Below, piece by piece: positions 1-7,627 of a stretch of DNA of 64,000 nucleotides. Source of the DNA: Flavobacterium aeripolare. GTDB lineage: Bacteria > Bacteroidota > Bacteroidia > Flavobacteriales > Flavobacteriaceae. Each line of letters opens with the position of its first letter. Positions within the stretch are counted from its first letter, which is position 1. Location: contig NZ_JABSNL010000003.1 in NCBI RefSeq assembly GCF_013294025.1, forward strand, positions 62,001 through 126,000. Direction: 5' to 3'. The notes beneath the pieces are model-generated. The model was not told the DNA's origin, ran no database searches, and worked only from the letters and a program-made list of their open reading frames with translations. Position numbers and translations under genes: made by a program.

Positions 1-116
1 TCAAAATCAACACGGTCAAAACCTTCGTCCTGAAAATTACGGGCAATAGTAGATGTTTCTGAAAAATTCAGTTTGCATCCAAGCGTATAAAAGGCAACTT
101 TTTTTCTGTTTTCCAT
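1..116 (-). CDS. mtaB: tRNA threonylcarbamoyladenosine methylthiotransferase MtaB-like, N-terminal part only
   Basis: Only the first 38 codons are inside the window; the gene runs off the left edge. The reading frame from the ATG at 116 begins MENRKKVAFYTLGCKLNFSE. The TLGCKLN stretch is the opening of the UPF0004 domain of radical-SAM methylthiotransferases, and its cysteine is the first ligand of the auxiliary 4Fe-4S cluster. The KLN spelling is more typical of the MtaB branch (ms2t6A37 in tRNA) than of MiaB, which usually has a GCQMN-type motif. The radical-SAM CxxxCxxC and TRAM domains cannot be checked. It is divergent from the lipoprotein gene at 204. Confidence 0.75.
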   Translation of the reverse strand, partial: MENRKKVAFYTLGCKLNFSETSTIARNFQDEGFDRVDF

Positions 117-203
117 AGGGATAAACTACGTTTTAAGTAGTAACTTATTATATTTACATCTTTGTAAAAAGAGTTTGCAAATTTACATACAATATTCTTT
201 ATA

Positions 204-1808
204 ATGAAATCAATAAGCAGCTATCTATCAGTAATTTGTATTGTATTAACATTTGTCTCTTGCGGAAAAGACCGCGAGCAAATTGATGATAAGCTAGTTT
301 TTAAATACAATGAAAGTTCGAACATCACTTCTCTTGATCCCGCCTTTTCAAAAGTGCAATCGAATATTTGGGCTTGTAACCATCTCTACAATGGCTTAGT
401 ACAACTTGACGACAGCTTGCACATTATACCAGATATCGCTAAAAAGTGGACAATCAGTGAAGATGCCATGACCTATACTTTTACTCTTCGCAAAGATGTT
501 TACTTCCAAAAAAACAGTTTGTTTGGTAAAGATAGTACGCGAACAGTGAGAGCTCAAGATTTTGAATATAGTCTCAATAGATTAAAAGATGAAAAAGTAG
601 CTTCCCCCGGAGGTTGGGTTTTACAGAATGTTTCCAGTTTTAAAGCGACTACAGACAGTACATTCGAAATAAAATTAATAAAACCATTTCCAGCATTTTT
701 AGGTTTGATGACTATGAAATATGCATCTGTAGTTCCTAGAGAAGTGGTTGAACATTATGGCACTGATTTTAGATCGCATCCGGTAGGCACTGGTCCGTTC
801 CAATTTAAATTATGGGAGGAAAACGTAAAATTAGTTCTTCGTAAAAATCCCTTGTACTTTGAGAAAGACAGCAGTGGAAATCGATTGCCGCATCTTGAAG
901 CTGTTGCCATTACTTTTCTACCTGATAAACAAAGTGGGTTTCTACAATTTATTCAAGGCAAACTTGACTTTACCTCAGGGCTAGACCCATCTTACAAAGA
1001 CGAAATCTTAACACAAATGGGTGAATTACAACCAAAGTATAAAGACGATGTAAATTTAATCACGGGACCATACTTAAACACAGAGTATTTGGGATTTAGA
1101 ATGGATGGCACCAATAAAGCAGTGCTTGACAAACGCATACGACAAGCAATGAACTATGGTTTTGATCGTCAAAAAATGATTACTTATCTACGCAATAATA
1201 TGGGAACTGCAGCTGTAAACGGAATGATCCCAATGGGGTTACCTAGTTTTAATAATGCAGTAGGATATTCTTATGATGTTCAAAAAGCAAAGGCTTTAAT
1301 AGCTGAATATAAAAAATCAACTGGAGATAAAAAGCCGCTAATTCAACTGAGTACAAATGCCTCATATGTTGATATTGGAGAATTCTTGCAACGAGAGTGG
1401 CAAAAAATAGGATTAGATGTGCAGGTAGATATTAGTCCGCCATCGACATTAAGACAATCGATTGCTACAGGAAAAGTGGCTTTCTTTAGAGCTAGCTGGA
1501 TTGCAGATTATCCAGATGCAGAGAATTATCTGTCGTTATTTTATAGTAAAAACTTTGCCCCTGAAGGCCCTAATTATACGCACTTTAAAAGTGCAGAATT
1601 TGATCGCCTGTACGAGCAAGCTTTTAAAGAAACTGAAAACGAGAAACGCTACTTACTGTATCAAAAAATGGATGCTATTATTATTAATGAAGCACCCGTA
1701 ATTCCTTTATTCTACGATAAGGTTGCCCGATTTACTCGAAAGAACATTTCAGGTTTGGGTATGAATCCGCTCAATTTACTGCAATTAAAAAATGTGGTAA
1801 AACATTAA
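204..1808 (+). CDS. ABC transporter substrate-binding lipoprotein, family 5 (OppA/DppA-like)
   Basis: A 534-residue solute-binding protein of the peptide/nickel family (SBP_bac_5). The N-terminus is a lipoprotein signal with lipobox FVSC and acylation at Cys20, so the mature protein is membrane-anchored. The body carries the family hallmarks: an opening that describes a double-domain fold (SLDPAFSKV, ~44-52), the HPVGTGPFQF segment (~194) and the C-terminal NYLSLFYSKNFAPEGPNY region. Length is normal for the family. Periplasmic binding of oligopeptides or a similar ligand is the family role; the ligand itself cannot be read from sequence. No permease or ATPase gene of this transporter type is adjacent, so it is an orphan binding protein here. 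A bidirectional terminator follows the stop codon. Confidence 0.88.
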   Translation: MKSISSYLSVICIVLTFVSCGKDREQIDDKLVFKYNESSNITSLDPAFSKVQSNIWACNHLYNGLVQLDDSLHIIPDIAKKWTISEDAMTYTFTLRKDVYFQKNSLFGKDSTRTVRAQDFEYSLNRLKDEKVASPGGWVLQNVSSFKATTDSTFEIKLIKPFPAFLGLMTMKYASVVPREVVEHYGTDFRSHPVGTGPFQFKLWEENVKLVLRKNPLYFEKDSSGNRLPHLEAVAITFLPDKQSGFLQFIQGKLDFTSGLDPSYKDEILTQMGELQPKYKDDVNLITGPYLNTEYLGFRMDGTNKAVLDKRIRQAMNYGFDRQKMITYLRNNMGTAAVNGMIPMGLPSFNNAVGYSYDVQKAKALIAEYKKSTGDKKPLIQLSTNASYVDIGEFLQREWQKIGLDVQVDISPPSTLRQSIATGKVAFFRASWIADYPDAENYLSLFYSKNFAPEGPNYTHFKSAEFDRLYEQAFKETENEKRYLLYQKMDAIIINEAPVIPLFYDKVARFTRKNISGLGMNPLNLLQLKNVVKH

Positions 1809-1860
1809 AAAAAAGACGCTCTTTATCTCTTCACATTATGAGATTAAGAGCGTTTTTTTA
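1808..1860. terminator. bidirectional rho-independent terminator
   Basis: An inverted repeat with arms GACGCTCTTTATCTC and GAGATTAAGAGCG is flanked by an A-tract on the left and a T-tract on the right. It lies between the stop codons of the convergent genes ending at 1808 and 1864 and can serve both. Confidence 0.85.
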
Positions 1861-1863
1861 TTA

Positions 1864-2667
1864 CTATTCTTGATTCAAGATAAATCGTTCAATGACCTCA
1901 GCAACACCATCGTCATTATTTGAAGCCACAATAACATTCCCTTTGTCTCGCAACTCTGGTGTTACGTTATCGACCCACACGCCTAGACCGGCATATTCAA
2001 TCATCGTTAAATCATTACCTGCATTTCCTACAGCAATAATTTCACTTTGTAAAACACCCAACTTTTCAGCTAATATTTTAATACTTGCTGCTTTGTCAAT
2101 TCCGTGTTGTGCTACTTCAAGAAAGAAAGGTTTAGACATACTTACACTTAAATGCGGCATCGTTTCCTTTAAATCTTTTTCTAAAGTTTTCAAATAATCA
2201 GGATCTTCAAGTAAAATACACTTTACCGCTGGCGAGTTTACTGTTTCTTTAAAGTTCGCTACTTTATTAAACGGCATTCCTGTAATGTTCAATTCGATAT
2301 CGATATACTGAGAACTACTCTCACTTACCACAGCTCCATCCACATAGGTAATAATAGCTGTTTTTCTTTGAACACTATAATCGTATAGTTCGTGAATTTG
2401 CTCCTTAGTTAGCATTTGTTCAAAGATGATTTGGTTCTCTTTCAAGTTAGTGATCACTGCACCGTTGTAAGAAATAATATAGGACTCCCCTAAATTTAAA
2501 TCGGTGGCATATTGCGTCATTGCAGGCGTAGGTCTTCCAGAAGCTAAGATTATATGAACACCTTTTTCTTGTGCCTTTTTAAGCATTTCTCTATTTTTAC
2601 TAGATACCGTATGATCGTTTTTAAGCAACGTGTCATCCATATCTAGCACTAGCATTTTATATTTCAT
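1864..2667 (-). CDS. Cof-type HAD-IIB family phosphatase
   Basis: A 267-residue HAD hydrolase of the Cof/YidA type, predicted to dephosphorylate sugar phosphates or flavin/PLP-type cofactors in the cytoplasm. Motif I is LVLDMDDTLL (nucleophile Asp9, acid Asp11), motif II lies in ILASGRP, and motif IV is VGNAGNDLTM. The last normally reads GDxxND in this family; here the first Asp is Asn, leaving the second acidic position (ND) to bind magnesium. The cap between motifs II and III is of C2B type by position. The start ATG is immediately before the KYKMLVLDMDD strand, as is usual. Substrate unknown. Confidence 0.88.
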   Translation of the reverse strand: MKYKMLVLDMDDTLLKNDHTVSSKNREMLKKAQEKGVHIILASGRPTPAMTQYATDLNLGESYIISYNGAVITNLKENQIIFEQMLTKEQIHELYDYSVQRKTAIITYVDGAVVSESSSQYIDIELNITGMPFNKVANFKETVNSPAVKCILLEDPDYLKTLEKDLKETMPHLSVSMSKPFFLEVAQHGIDKAASIKILAEKLGVLQSEIIAVGNAGNDLTMIEYAGLGVWVDNVTPELRDKGNVIVASNNDDGVAEVIERFILNQE

Positions 2668-2687
2668 AAGTAGATTTTAGATATAAA

Positions 2688-2727
2688 TAAAAACCCTGCG
2701 TCACTAGTGATGATGTCAGGGTTTAAA
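2688..2727 (-). terminator. terminator downstream of the DUF2007 gene
   Basis: Inverted repeat AAACCCTG ... CAGGGTTT around a loop that contains a second small palindrome (TCACTAGTGA). It follows the minus-strand stop at 2749 and precedes the HAD gene on the same strand. Confidence 0.7.
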
Positions 2728-2748
2728 TATAATTAGGCTATTGTTGTC

Positions 2749-2967
2749 TTAGATACTTAATCTAAATTCTTCGATTATTGGGTGTACTTTACCATAATCT
2801 GTTTCTTGAACAAACAACTCAACTGCAGAACCCGAAGTTCCAAAACCAGCTAAGCGTCCTGATTGAATATTGTCTTTCATTAAAACATCTATATTAATCG
2901 CTTCAATTTTTTCTTTTAAGGCTAAAGCCAAAATTTCACTTCCAGAAAATACTTTCATTAATCCCAT
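2749..2967 (-). CDS. DUF2007-family small protein
   Basis: A 72-residue cytoplasmic protein matching the DUF2007 'putative prokaryotic signal transducing protein' family: a VFSGSEILALALKEKIE opening, a central SGRLAGFGTSGSAVELFV strand region and a C-terminal PIIEEFR helix. It has no signal peptide or membrane segment. The start could be the ATG at 2967 or the one at 2958 (MKVFSG); neither has a clear ribosome-binding site. It lies 28 bp downstream of the helicase-like gene on the same strand, so the two are probably cotranscribed. The function is not known, and the name of the family is not evidence for signalling. Confidence 0.75.
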   Translation of the reverse strand: MGLMKVFSGSEILALALKEKIEAINIDVLMKDNIQSGRLAGFGTSGSAVELFVQETDYGKVHPIIEEFRLSI

Positions 2968-2995
2968 GGCGTTCTTATTTATTATTATATTTTAC

Positions 2996-3670
2996 TTATT
3001 CTTTTTCTATTCCTGCTTCCTCTCCCTCGTCAGTATCCTCTTCTTCTTCAAAATCTTCTTGTTCAAAATCAAATTCAAACGGTTCGTCTAGCATTTTATC
3101 TGCAAGTGACTCCACACGTTCTGTAAGGTCTGTTGCAAATATGATGCGTTGCGTTTTGACAATACTGTTAGAAATACGCATGATTCTCGTTTCGTGACGC
3201 AGTTTTAAAATAGGATCTGCATCATCTACAATAAACATTTTTAAACGGTTTACATTGTAACCAGCGGTAGTAAACATTTCGCTTAACTTTCCAGGAGTAC
3301 CTACAAGCACATCAATTCCACCAGAGATAAAGTTCTTATCGTATTCCATATCCCCTTTTTCATGAACACCAAATACGGTTAAATCAGTATGCTTACCATA
3401 TTTTTCAAACATGGATATCATCTCAAGTACTTTGTCTTTATCTTGAACAACGATCAAAGCCCTAGGAGATTGCTCCCCTTCTTTTACTAATTGCTGGATC
3501 ACGTTAATCACAATAGTTGTCGTTTTCCCACTCCCTACAGGTGCTAATATCAAACAATCAGCTCCACTTTTTATAGTCGAAAAAGTATCTTGTTGTAAAA
3601 TATTTGCCGCTGTCAAACCGTTGTTAATCAACGAATCCTTTAAACCTTCGTTTAATTTTTTTAATTTCAT
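2996..3670 (-). CDS. single-domain DEAD-type helicase-like protein with acidic tail
   Basis: About 224 residues that cover only the first RecA-like domain of a DEAD-box helicase. Visible motifs are Walker A APVGSGKTT, motif Ib GTPGKL, and a motif II that reads VDDAD instead of DEAD; the motif III position reads ATD rather than SAT. No second RecA-like domain (motifs IV-VI) follows. The gene ends in a very acidic tail (EEEEDTDEGEEAG), and the next sequence is an unrelated gene, so this is not a recent truncation as far as can be seen. I recall similar stand-alone proteins in other flavobacteria. The start at 3670 (MKLKKLNEG) is preferred over 3691. ATP binding is plausible, helicase activity doubtful. 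Confidence 0.75.
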   Translation of the reverse strand: MKLKKLNEGLKDSLINNGLTAANILQQDTFSTIKSGADCLILAPVGSGKTTTIVINVIQQLVKEGEQSPRALIVVQDKDKVLEMISMFEKYGKHTDLTVFGVHEKGDMEYDKNFISGGIDVLVGTPGKLSEMFTTAGYNVNRLKMFIVDDADPILKLRHETRIMRISNSIVKTQRIIFATDLTERVESLADKMLDEPFEFDFEQEDFEEEEDTDEGEEAGIEKE

Positions 3671-3750
3671 TTCTATTTGATTCCGATGCAAAAACTTAAA
3701 ATAACGAAGTACACTTCCTCTTATTAAGATTTTTCATCATTATGTTTATT

Positions 3751-4914
3751 TTATTTTGATGCAAATAATTTCACGTCACTTTCTGATATTTCGCTTCCGC
3801 CAAGAATAATTAATCGCTCGACTACGTTGCGCAGTTCTCTGATATTTCCTGTCCAGTCGTATTCTTGCAATAGTTTGACAGCGTCTTTTGTAAATTTCTT
3901 TACTGAAGTTCCCTGCTCAGATGCTATTTTATTTGTAAAATGGGTGATTAGTAGTGGAATATCATCTCTTCGCTCATTAAGTGAAGGAACTTTAATTAAA
4001 ATTACTGCTAATCTATGGTATAAATCTTCACGAAAACGGCCTTCGGCAATTTCCACTTTTAAATCTTTATTTGTAGCTGCTACAACTCGCACATCTACTT
4101 TGATATCCTTGTCTGCTCCTACTCTAGTAATCATATTTTCTTGTAGCGCACGTAATACTTTAGCTTGAGCCGAAAGACTCATATCTCCAATTTCATCTAA
4201 GAAAATCGTTCCTTTATCTGCCGCTTCAAATTTTCCTGCACGGTCTTTCACTGCAGATGTAAAAGCACCTTTAACGTGACCAAACAATTCACTCTCTATC
4301 AATTCACTAGGTATGGCAGCACAATTTACTTCGATCAAAGGAAAATTTGCACGTTCACTTTTTTCATGTAATTGGTGCGCAACAAGCTCTTTTCCTGTTC
4401 CGTTAGGCCCAGTAATTAAGACTCTAGCTTCTGTCTCAGCAACTTTATCAATCATTACTTTTATAAGATTGATAGCGTCACTTTCCCCTATCATTTCGTA
4501 GTTTTTACTTACCTTTTTCTTCAGTATTTTATTCTCTACTACTAGTTGCTTTTTGTCTAATGCGTTTCTAACTGTGTTTAATAAACGGTTTAAATCTGGT
4601 GGTTTTGAGATATAGTCAAAAGCCCCCATACGCATCGTATTAATTGCTGTTTCCATATCGCCGTGACCAGAGATCATTACCATAGGAATTTCGGGTTTGA
4701 TTTTTTTAACGGCTTCTAATAATTCGACACCATCCATCTTTGGCATTTTGATGTCGCATAGCACCAAATCATAATCGTTATTTTTAATTTTTTCAAAACC
4801 AATAATACCATCTTCAGCATCTTCTACTTCGTAGGTGTCATTTTCTTCAGATAAGATTTTACCTAACACTCTTCGGATTGCTGCTTCGTCTTCTATGATT
4901 AATATTTTTGGCAT
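3751..4914 (-). CDS. sigma-54-type response regulator lacking a DNA-binding domain
   Basis: 387 residues: a receiver domain (1-115, phosphoacceptor Asp54 in CDIKMPKMDG, conserved Lys104) joined by a helical linker to a sigma-54-interacting AAA+ domain. The ATPase has Walker A GPNGTGKE (169-176), the L1-loop motif GAFTSA (216-221, usually GAFTGA) and Walker B GTIFLDE (235-241). The protein stops right after the arginine-rich NIRELRNVVERL helix, so the Fis-type helix-turn-helix found at the C-terminus of NtrC-like regulators is missing. It probably acts from solution on RpoN holoenzyme or through other contacts. No histidine kinase is adjacent. It is transcribed leftwards, 60 bp upstream of the helicase-like gene. 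Confidence 0.88.
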   Translation of the reverse strand: MPKILIIEDEAAIRRVLGKILSEENDTYEVEDAEDGIIGFEKIKNNDYDLVLCDIKMPKMDGVELLEAVKKIKPEIPMVMISGHGDMETAINTMRMGAFDYISKPPDLNRLLNTVRNALDKKQLVVENKILKKKVSKNYEMIGESDAINLIKVMIDKVAETEARVLITGPNGTGKELVAHQLHEKSERANFPLIEVNCAAIPSELIESELFGHVKGAFTSAVKDRAGKFEAADKGTIFLDEIGDMSLSAQAKVLRALQENMITRVGADKDIKVDVRVVAATNKDLKVEIAEGRFREDLYHRLAVILIKVPSLNERRDDIPLLITHFTNKIASEQGTSVKKFTKDAVKLLQEYDWTGNIRELRNVVERLIILGGSEISESDVKLFASK

Positions 4915-4999
4915 GTTTCTTTAAATTAATTGGTTGTAATTATTAGCTATTTATTTTATCACCGAAAGAAAAATGAAGGCAAAAAAGCCAATTTTCTCC

Positions 5000-5080
5000 T
5001 CTTTAGCCCTGATGGAAGCGGCATCCTCGAAGCCCCGATTTTTAGGGACGTAGAGATACAGCGTACAGCAGGTACTATGT
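5000..5080 (+). ncRNA. structured RNA element, Flavo-1-like, copy 1
   Basis: On the plus strand, TAGCCCTGATGGAA-G-CGGCATCC is followed by a variable hairpin (GCCCC ... GGGAC) and then by AGATACAGCGTACAGCAGG. The same two conserved ends, differing at only a few positions, flank a different hairpin at 24182-24264 on the other strand. Conserved ends around a covarying or variable stem are typical of a structured RNA. From memory this matches the Flavo-1 RNA family of Flavobacteria; the name needs a covariance-model search. It lies between the response-regulator gene (divergent) and the exporter permease (convergent). A short open frame across it is not a gene. Confidence 0.6.
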
Positions 5081-5165
5081 TTACTGACAAAAATCAAGCC
5101 ATTCGCTCCTACTTCTTAGTTATACAAAATGCAATTTCTTTTTATCGAAAGTACAGTTTAGCTTT

Positions 5166-6488
5166 TTATCCAGTATATTTCAACCAACGATAAAGCTCTT
5201 TCCAACTTGGTTTTTTTCCATACATTAAAATACCTACACGGTAAATTTTTGCTGCAAACCAAACCACTGCAAAAAATGTAACAAATAACAAAGTCACTGA
5301 TATCGCGATTTGCCACAAAGGTACGCCAAATGGAATACGCATAAGCATTACAATAGGAGAAGTAAGCGGAATCATAGAGAAAACTACAGCAACGGTCCCG
5401 TGCGGATCATTAATTACACTAAAAAAACCAACATACACACTCAACATAAGTGGCATGATGATAGGAATTAAAAATTGTTGTGAATCTGTTTGATTGTCGA
5501 CTGCTGCACCAATGGCTGCGTAAAACGAACTGTATAAAAAATAACCTCCTATAAAATACACTACAAATCCTATGAGAATAGCCGCAATAGGCAAGTTCCA
5601 TAATTCAGTAATGTATAATTGTGCGGTATTAGTGATTTGCATTTGTGCCTCACTCATTAATTCAGGTGGCATTTTTGTGGCTGAACCCACATTTACTCCA
5701 AAGAACATTGAAGCAGCAAACATGATAGATAGACCAATAATAGCCCAGATAAAAAACTGGAGGATACCTGCTAAAGATGTTCCTATAATTTTACCAATCA
5801 TTAATTGAAACGGTTTTACCGACGAAATGATGATTTCGATAATACGGTTTGTTTTCTCTTCGATTACACTGCGCATCACCATATTACCATATATGATAAT
5901 GAACATCATAATCAAGTAACCAAATCCACCACCTATGGCGATTTTGATTTCGTTTATTCCCTTTATACTTTGTTCCCCAGACGCTTTTGCTAGGCTTATA
6001 TTTACTTTTGATTGTGCATTTTGAATGGCTAGCGTATCTAAATTAGCTTTATGTAAATTAATTTTTGTAATCTTATCTGCCACCGTTTTTTGAACTTGTT
6101 CAATAAAAACAATGCTAGGACTATTATTAGACACAAATTGAATCTTTGTTTCTAAATCACTCACATTTTTAGACTGCGGAATAATTAAAAGTCCCTCGTA
6201 GCGCTCCTTAGTGATACTATCTTTTAAGGCTGCAGTTGCAGTGGTAGAGAGATCGATGTATTTATAGGCATCGTCCTTCTTATTTTTTGTAGTGAACTCC
6301 TTGACAAACAAGCCCGACTCATCGTGAACCGCAATTTCCTTTGTATCTGCTTTCATCGAACTTAAATACGTGATAAATGCGATGATAGCAACAAACAATA
6401 ACGGACTCAAAAAAGTCATTACTATGAAGGATTTGTTGCGCACTTTGGCTACAAATTCTCTTTTTATAATTAATGATATAATACTCAT
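5166..6488 (-). CDS. ABC-2 type exporter permease (NatB-like)
   Basis: A 440-residue membrane protein of the ABC-2 family. It has one transmembrane helix near residues 20-43 after a basic start (IIKREFVAKVRNKSF), a large extracytoplasmic domain (~45-185), and then about five hydrophobic helices to the C-terminus. This is the NatB/YhaP layout, whose members export sodium ions, drugs or peptides with a partner ATPase. The ATPase gene lies directly upstream with a 34-bp gap, so the pair forms a transporter operon. The substrate cannot be inferred. Confidence 0.87.
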   Translation of the reverse strand: MSIISLIIKREFVAKVRNKSFIVMTFLSPLLFVAIIAFITYLSSMKADTKEIAVHDESGLFVKEFTTKNKKDDAYKYIDLSTTATAALKDSITKERYEGLLIIPQSKNVSDLETKIQFVSNNSPSIVFIEQVQKTVADKITKINLHKANLDTLAIQNAQSKVNISLAKASGEQSIKGINEIKIAIGGGFGYLIMMFIIIYGNMVMRSVIEEKTNRIIEIIISSVKPFQLMIGKIIGTSLAGILQFFIWAIIGLSIMFAASMFFGVNVGSATKMPPELMSEAQMQITNTAQLYITELWNLPIAAILIGFVVYFIGGYFLYSSFYAAIGAAVDNQTDSQQFLIPIIMPLMLSVYVGFFSVINDPHGTVAVVFSMIPLTSPIVMLMRIPFGVPLWQIAISVTLLFVTFFAVVWFAAKIYRVGILMYGKKPSWKELYRWLKYTG

Positions 6489-6522
6489 TTACTAATGTAT
6501 TTTTAAATATTTAAAATAGAAA

Positions 6523-7443
6523 TTACTGACTAACTGCCTGTATGAAAATATCATTAACTGTTGGGATCTTCTCTACAAAGTGCGTTACCTGTCCTTGCTG
6601 TGTGAGAATATTTAACAACTCATTAGGTGTAGCATTCCCTATCTGTACCGCTAATTTAAGTTCGTTATTTAACGACTTAAAGTTGGCTGGACTTACTGTA
6701 AATTTTTGAGTAAGCGCATACATCAACTGTTCCACATTTGACGATAGAATCCCTACTTCAAAACTATTGGTTTTATATTGTCTCTTCACTGTATCTAACT
6801 CCCCTTCAATAAGTTTATTAGATTTATGAATTAGTGCAATATGGTCACAAAGTTCTTCAACACTTTCCATACGATGCGTTGAAAATATGATTGTAGCACC
6901 ATCCTCTCTTAGCGCTAGAATTTCGTCTTTGATCACATTAGCATTAACGGGATCAAAACCAGAGAAAGGTTCGTCAAAAATCAATAATTTAGGTTTGTGT
7001 AAAACACAAACAACAAACTGAATTTTTTGAGCCATCCCCTTAGAGAGTTCTTGGATTTTTTTATTCCACCATCCCTGTATTCCTAGACGGTCAAACCAGT
7101 AATTTAATTGTTTAGTTGCTTCTGCCTTAGACAAACCCTTCATTTGAGCTAAGTACAAACATTGCTCCCCTACCTTCATACTAGTATAAAGTCCGCGTTC
7201 CTCTGGAAGATACCCTATATATTGTACATGTTTAGGCTGCAATGGTTCACCATCGAGAATTATTTGGCCGCTATCAGGTAATGTGATTTGGTTTATTATT
7301 CGAATAAGAGACGTCTTTCCAGCGCCATTAGGACCAAGTAAGCCGTAAATACTGCCCTTAGGGACAGTCAAAGAAACTTCGTTAAGCGCCACGTAATCAC
7401 CGTACTGCTTTACTACCTTATTAACTTCAAGTAAGTTACTCAT
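6523..7443 (-). CDS. ABC transporter ATP-binding protein (NatA-like)
   Basis: 306 residues with a complete nucleotide-binding domain: Walker A GPNGAGKTS (37-45), a signature reading LSKGMAQKIQ (in place of LSGGQ), Walker B LLIFDEPFSGFD and a switch histidine in STHRMESVEELCDH. The C-terminal ~80 residues form the extra domain common in ABC-2 exporter ATPases. It is the first gene of a two-gene operon with the permease at 5166-6488, and it energises export through that partner at the inner membrane. Confidence 0.9.
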   Translation of the reverse strand: MSNLLEVNKVVKQYGDYVALNEVSLTVPKGSIYGLLGPNGAGKTSLIRIINQITLPDSGQIILDGEPLQPKHVQYIGYLPEERGLYTSMKVGEQCLYLAQMKGLSKAEATKQLNYWFDRLGIQGWWNKKIQELSKGMAQKIQFVVCVLHKPKLLIFDEPFSGFDPVNANVIKDEILALREDGATIIFSTHRMESVEELCDHIALIHKSNKLIEGELDTVKRQYKTNSFEVGILSSNVEQLMYALTQKFTVSPANFKSLNNELKLAVQIGNATPNELLNILTQQGQVTHFVEKIPTVNDIFIQAVSQ

Positions 7444-7537
7444 GTAAAAGTTGAATTTATATGCACAGCATGACTATCAAAAAACTGTGACTGTGTAAAA
7501 GTAAATAATTAGTATCGAAATCTTTAGGATTGTTACA

Positions 7538-7577
7538 TAAAAAAACCCACCCTCGCATTACACAAGGATGGGAAATA
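7538..7577 (-). terminator. terminator downstream of dnaJ
   Basis: Inverted repeat CCCACCCT ... AGGATGGG with one wobble pair. On the minus strand it is followed by a run of seven T, 50 bp after the dnaJ stop. Confidence 0.8.
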
Positions 7578-7627
7578 TAGTATACTATACACTACTGCAA
7601 TAGTAGCATTAGTATTGTTTCTTTAAC

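Noticed and set aside
2996-3691. Helicase-like gene as a truncated pseudogene
   Set aside because: No remnant of the second RecA domain is visible downstream; the next sequence is an intact DUF2007 gene, and the reading frame is uninterrupted. It looks like a genuine short protein.
4930-5193. An 87-codon open frame on the plus strand
   Set aside because: It runs through the structured RNA element and into the end of the exporter permease gene on the other strand, and its product has no recognisable domain. Treated as chance.
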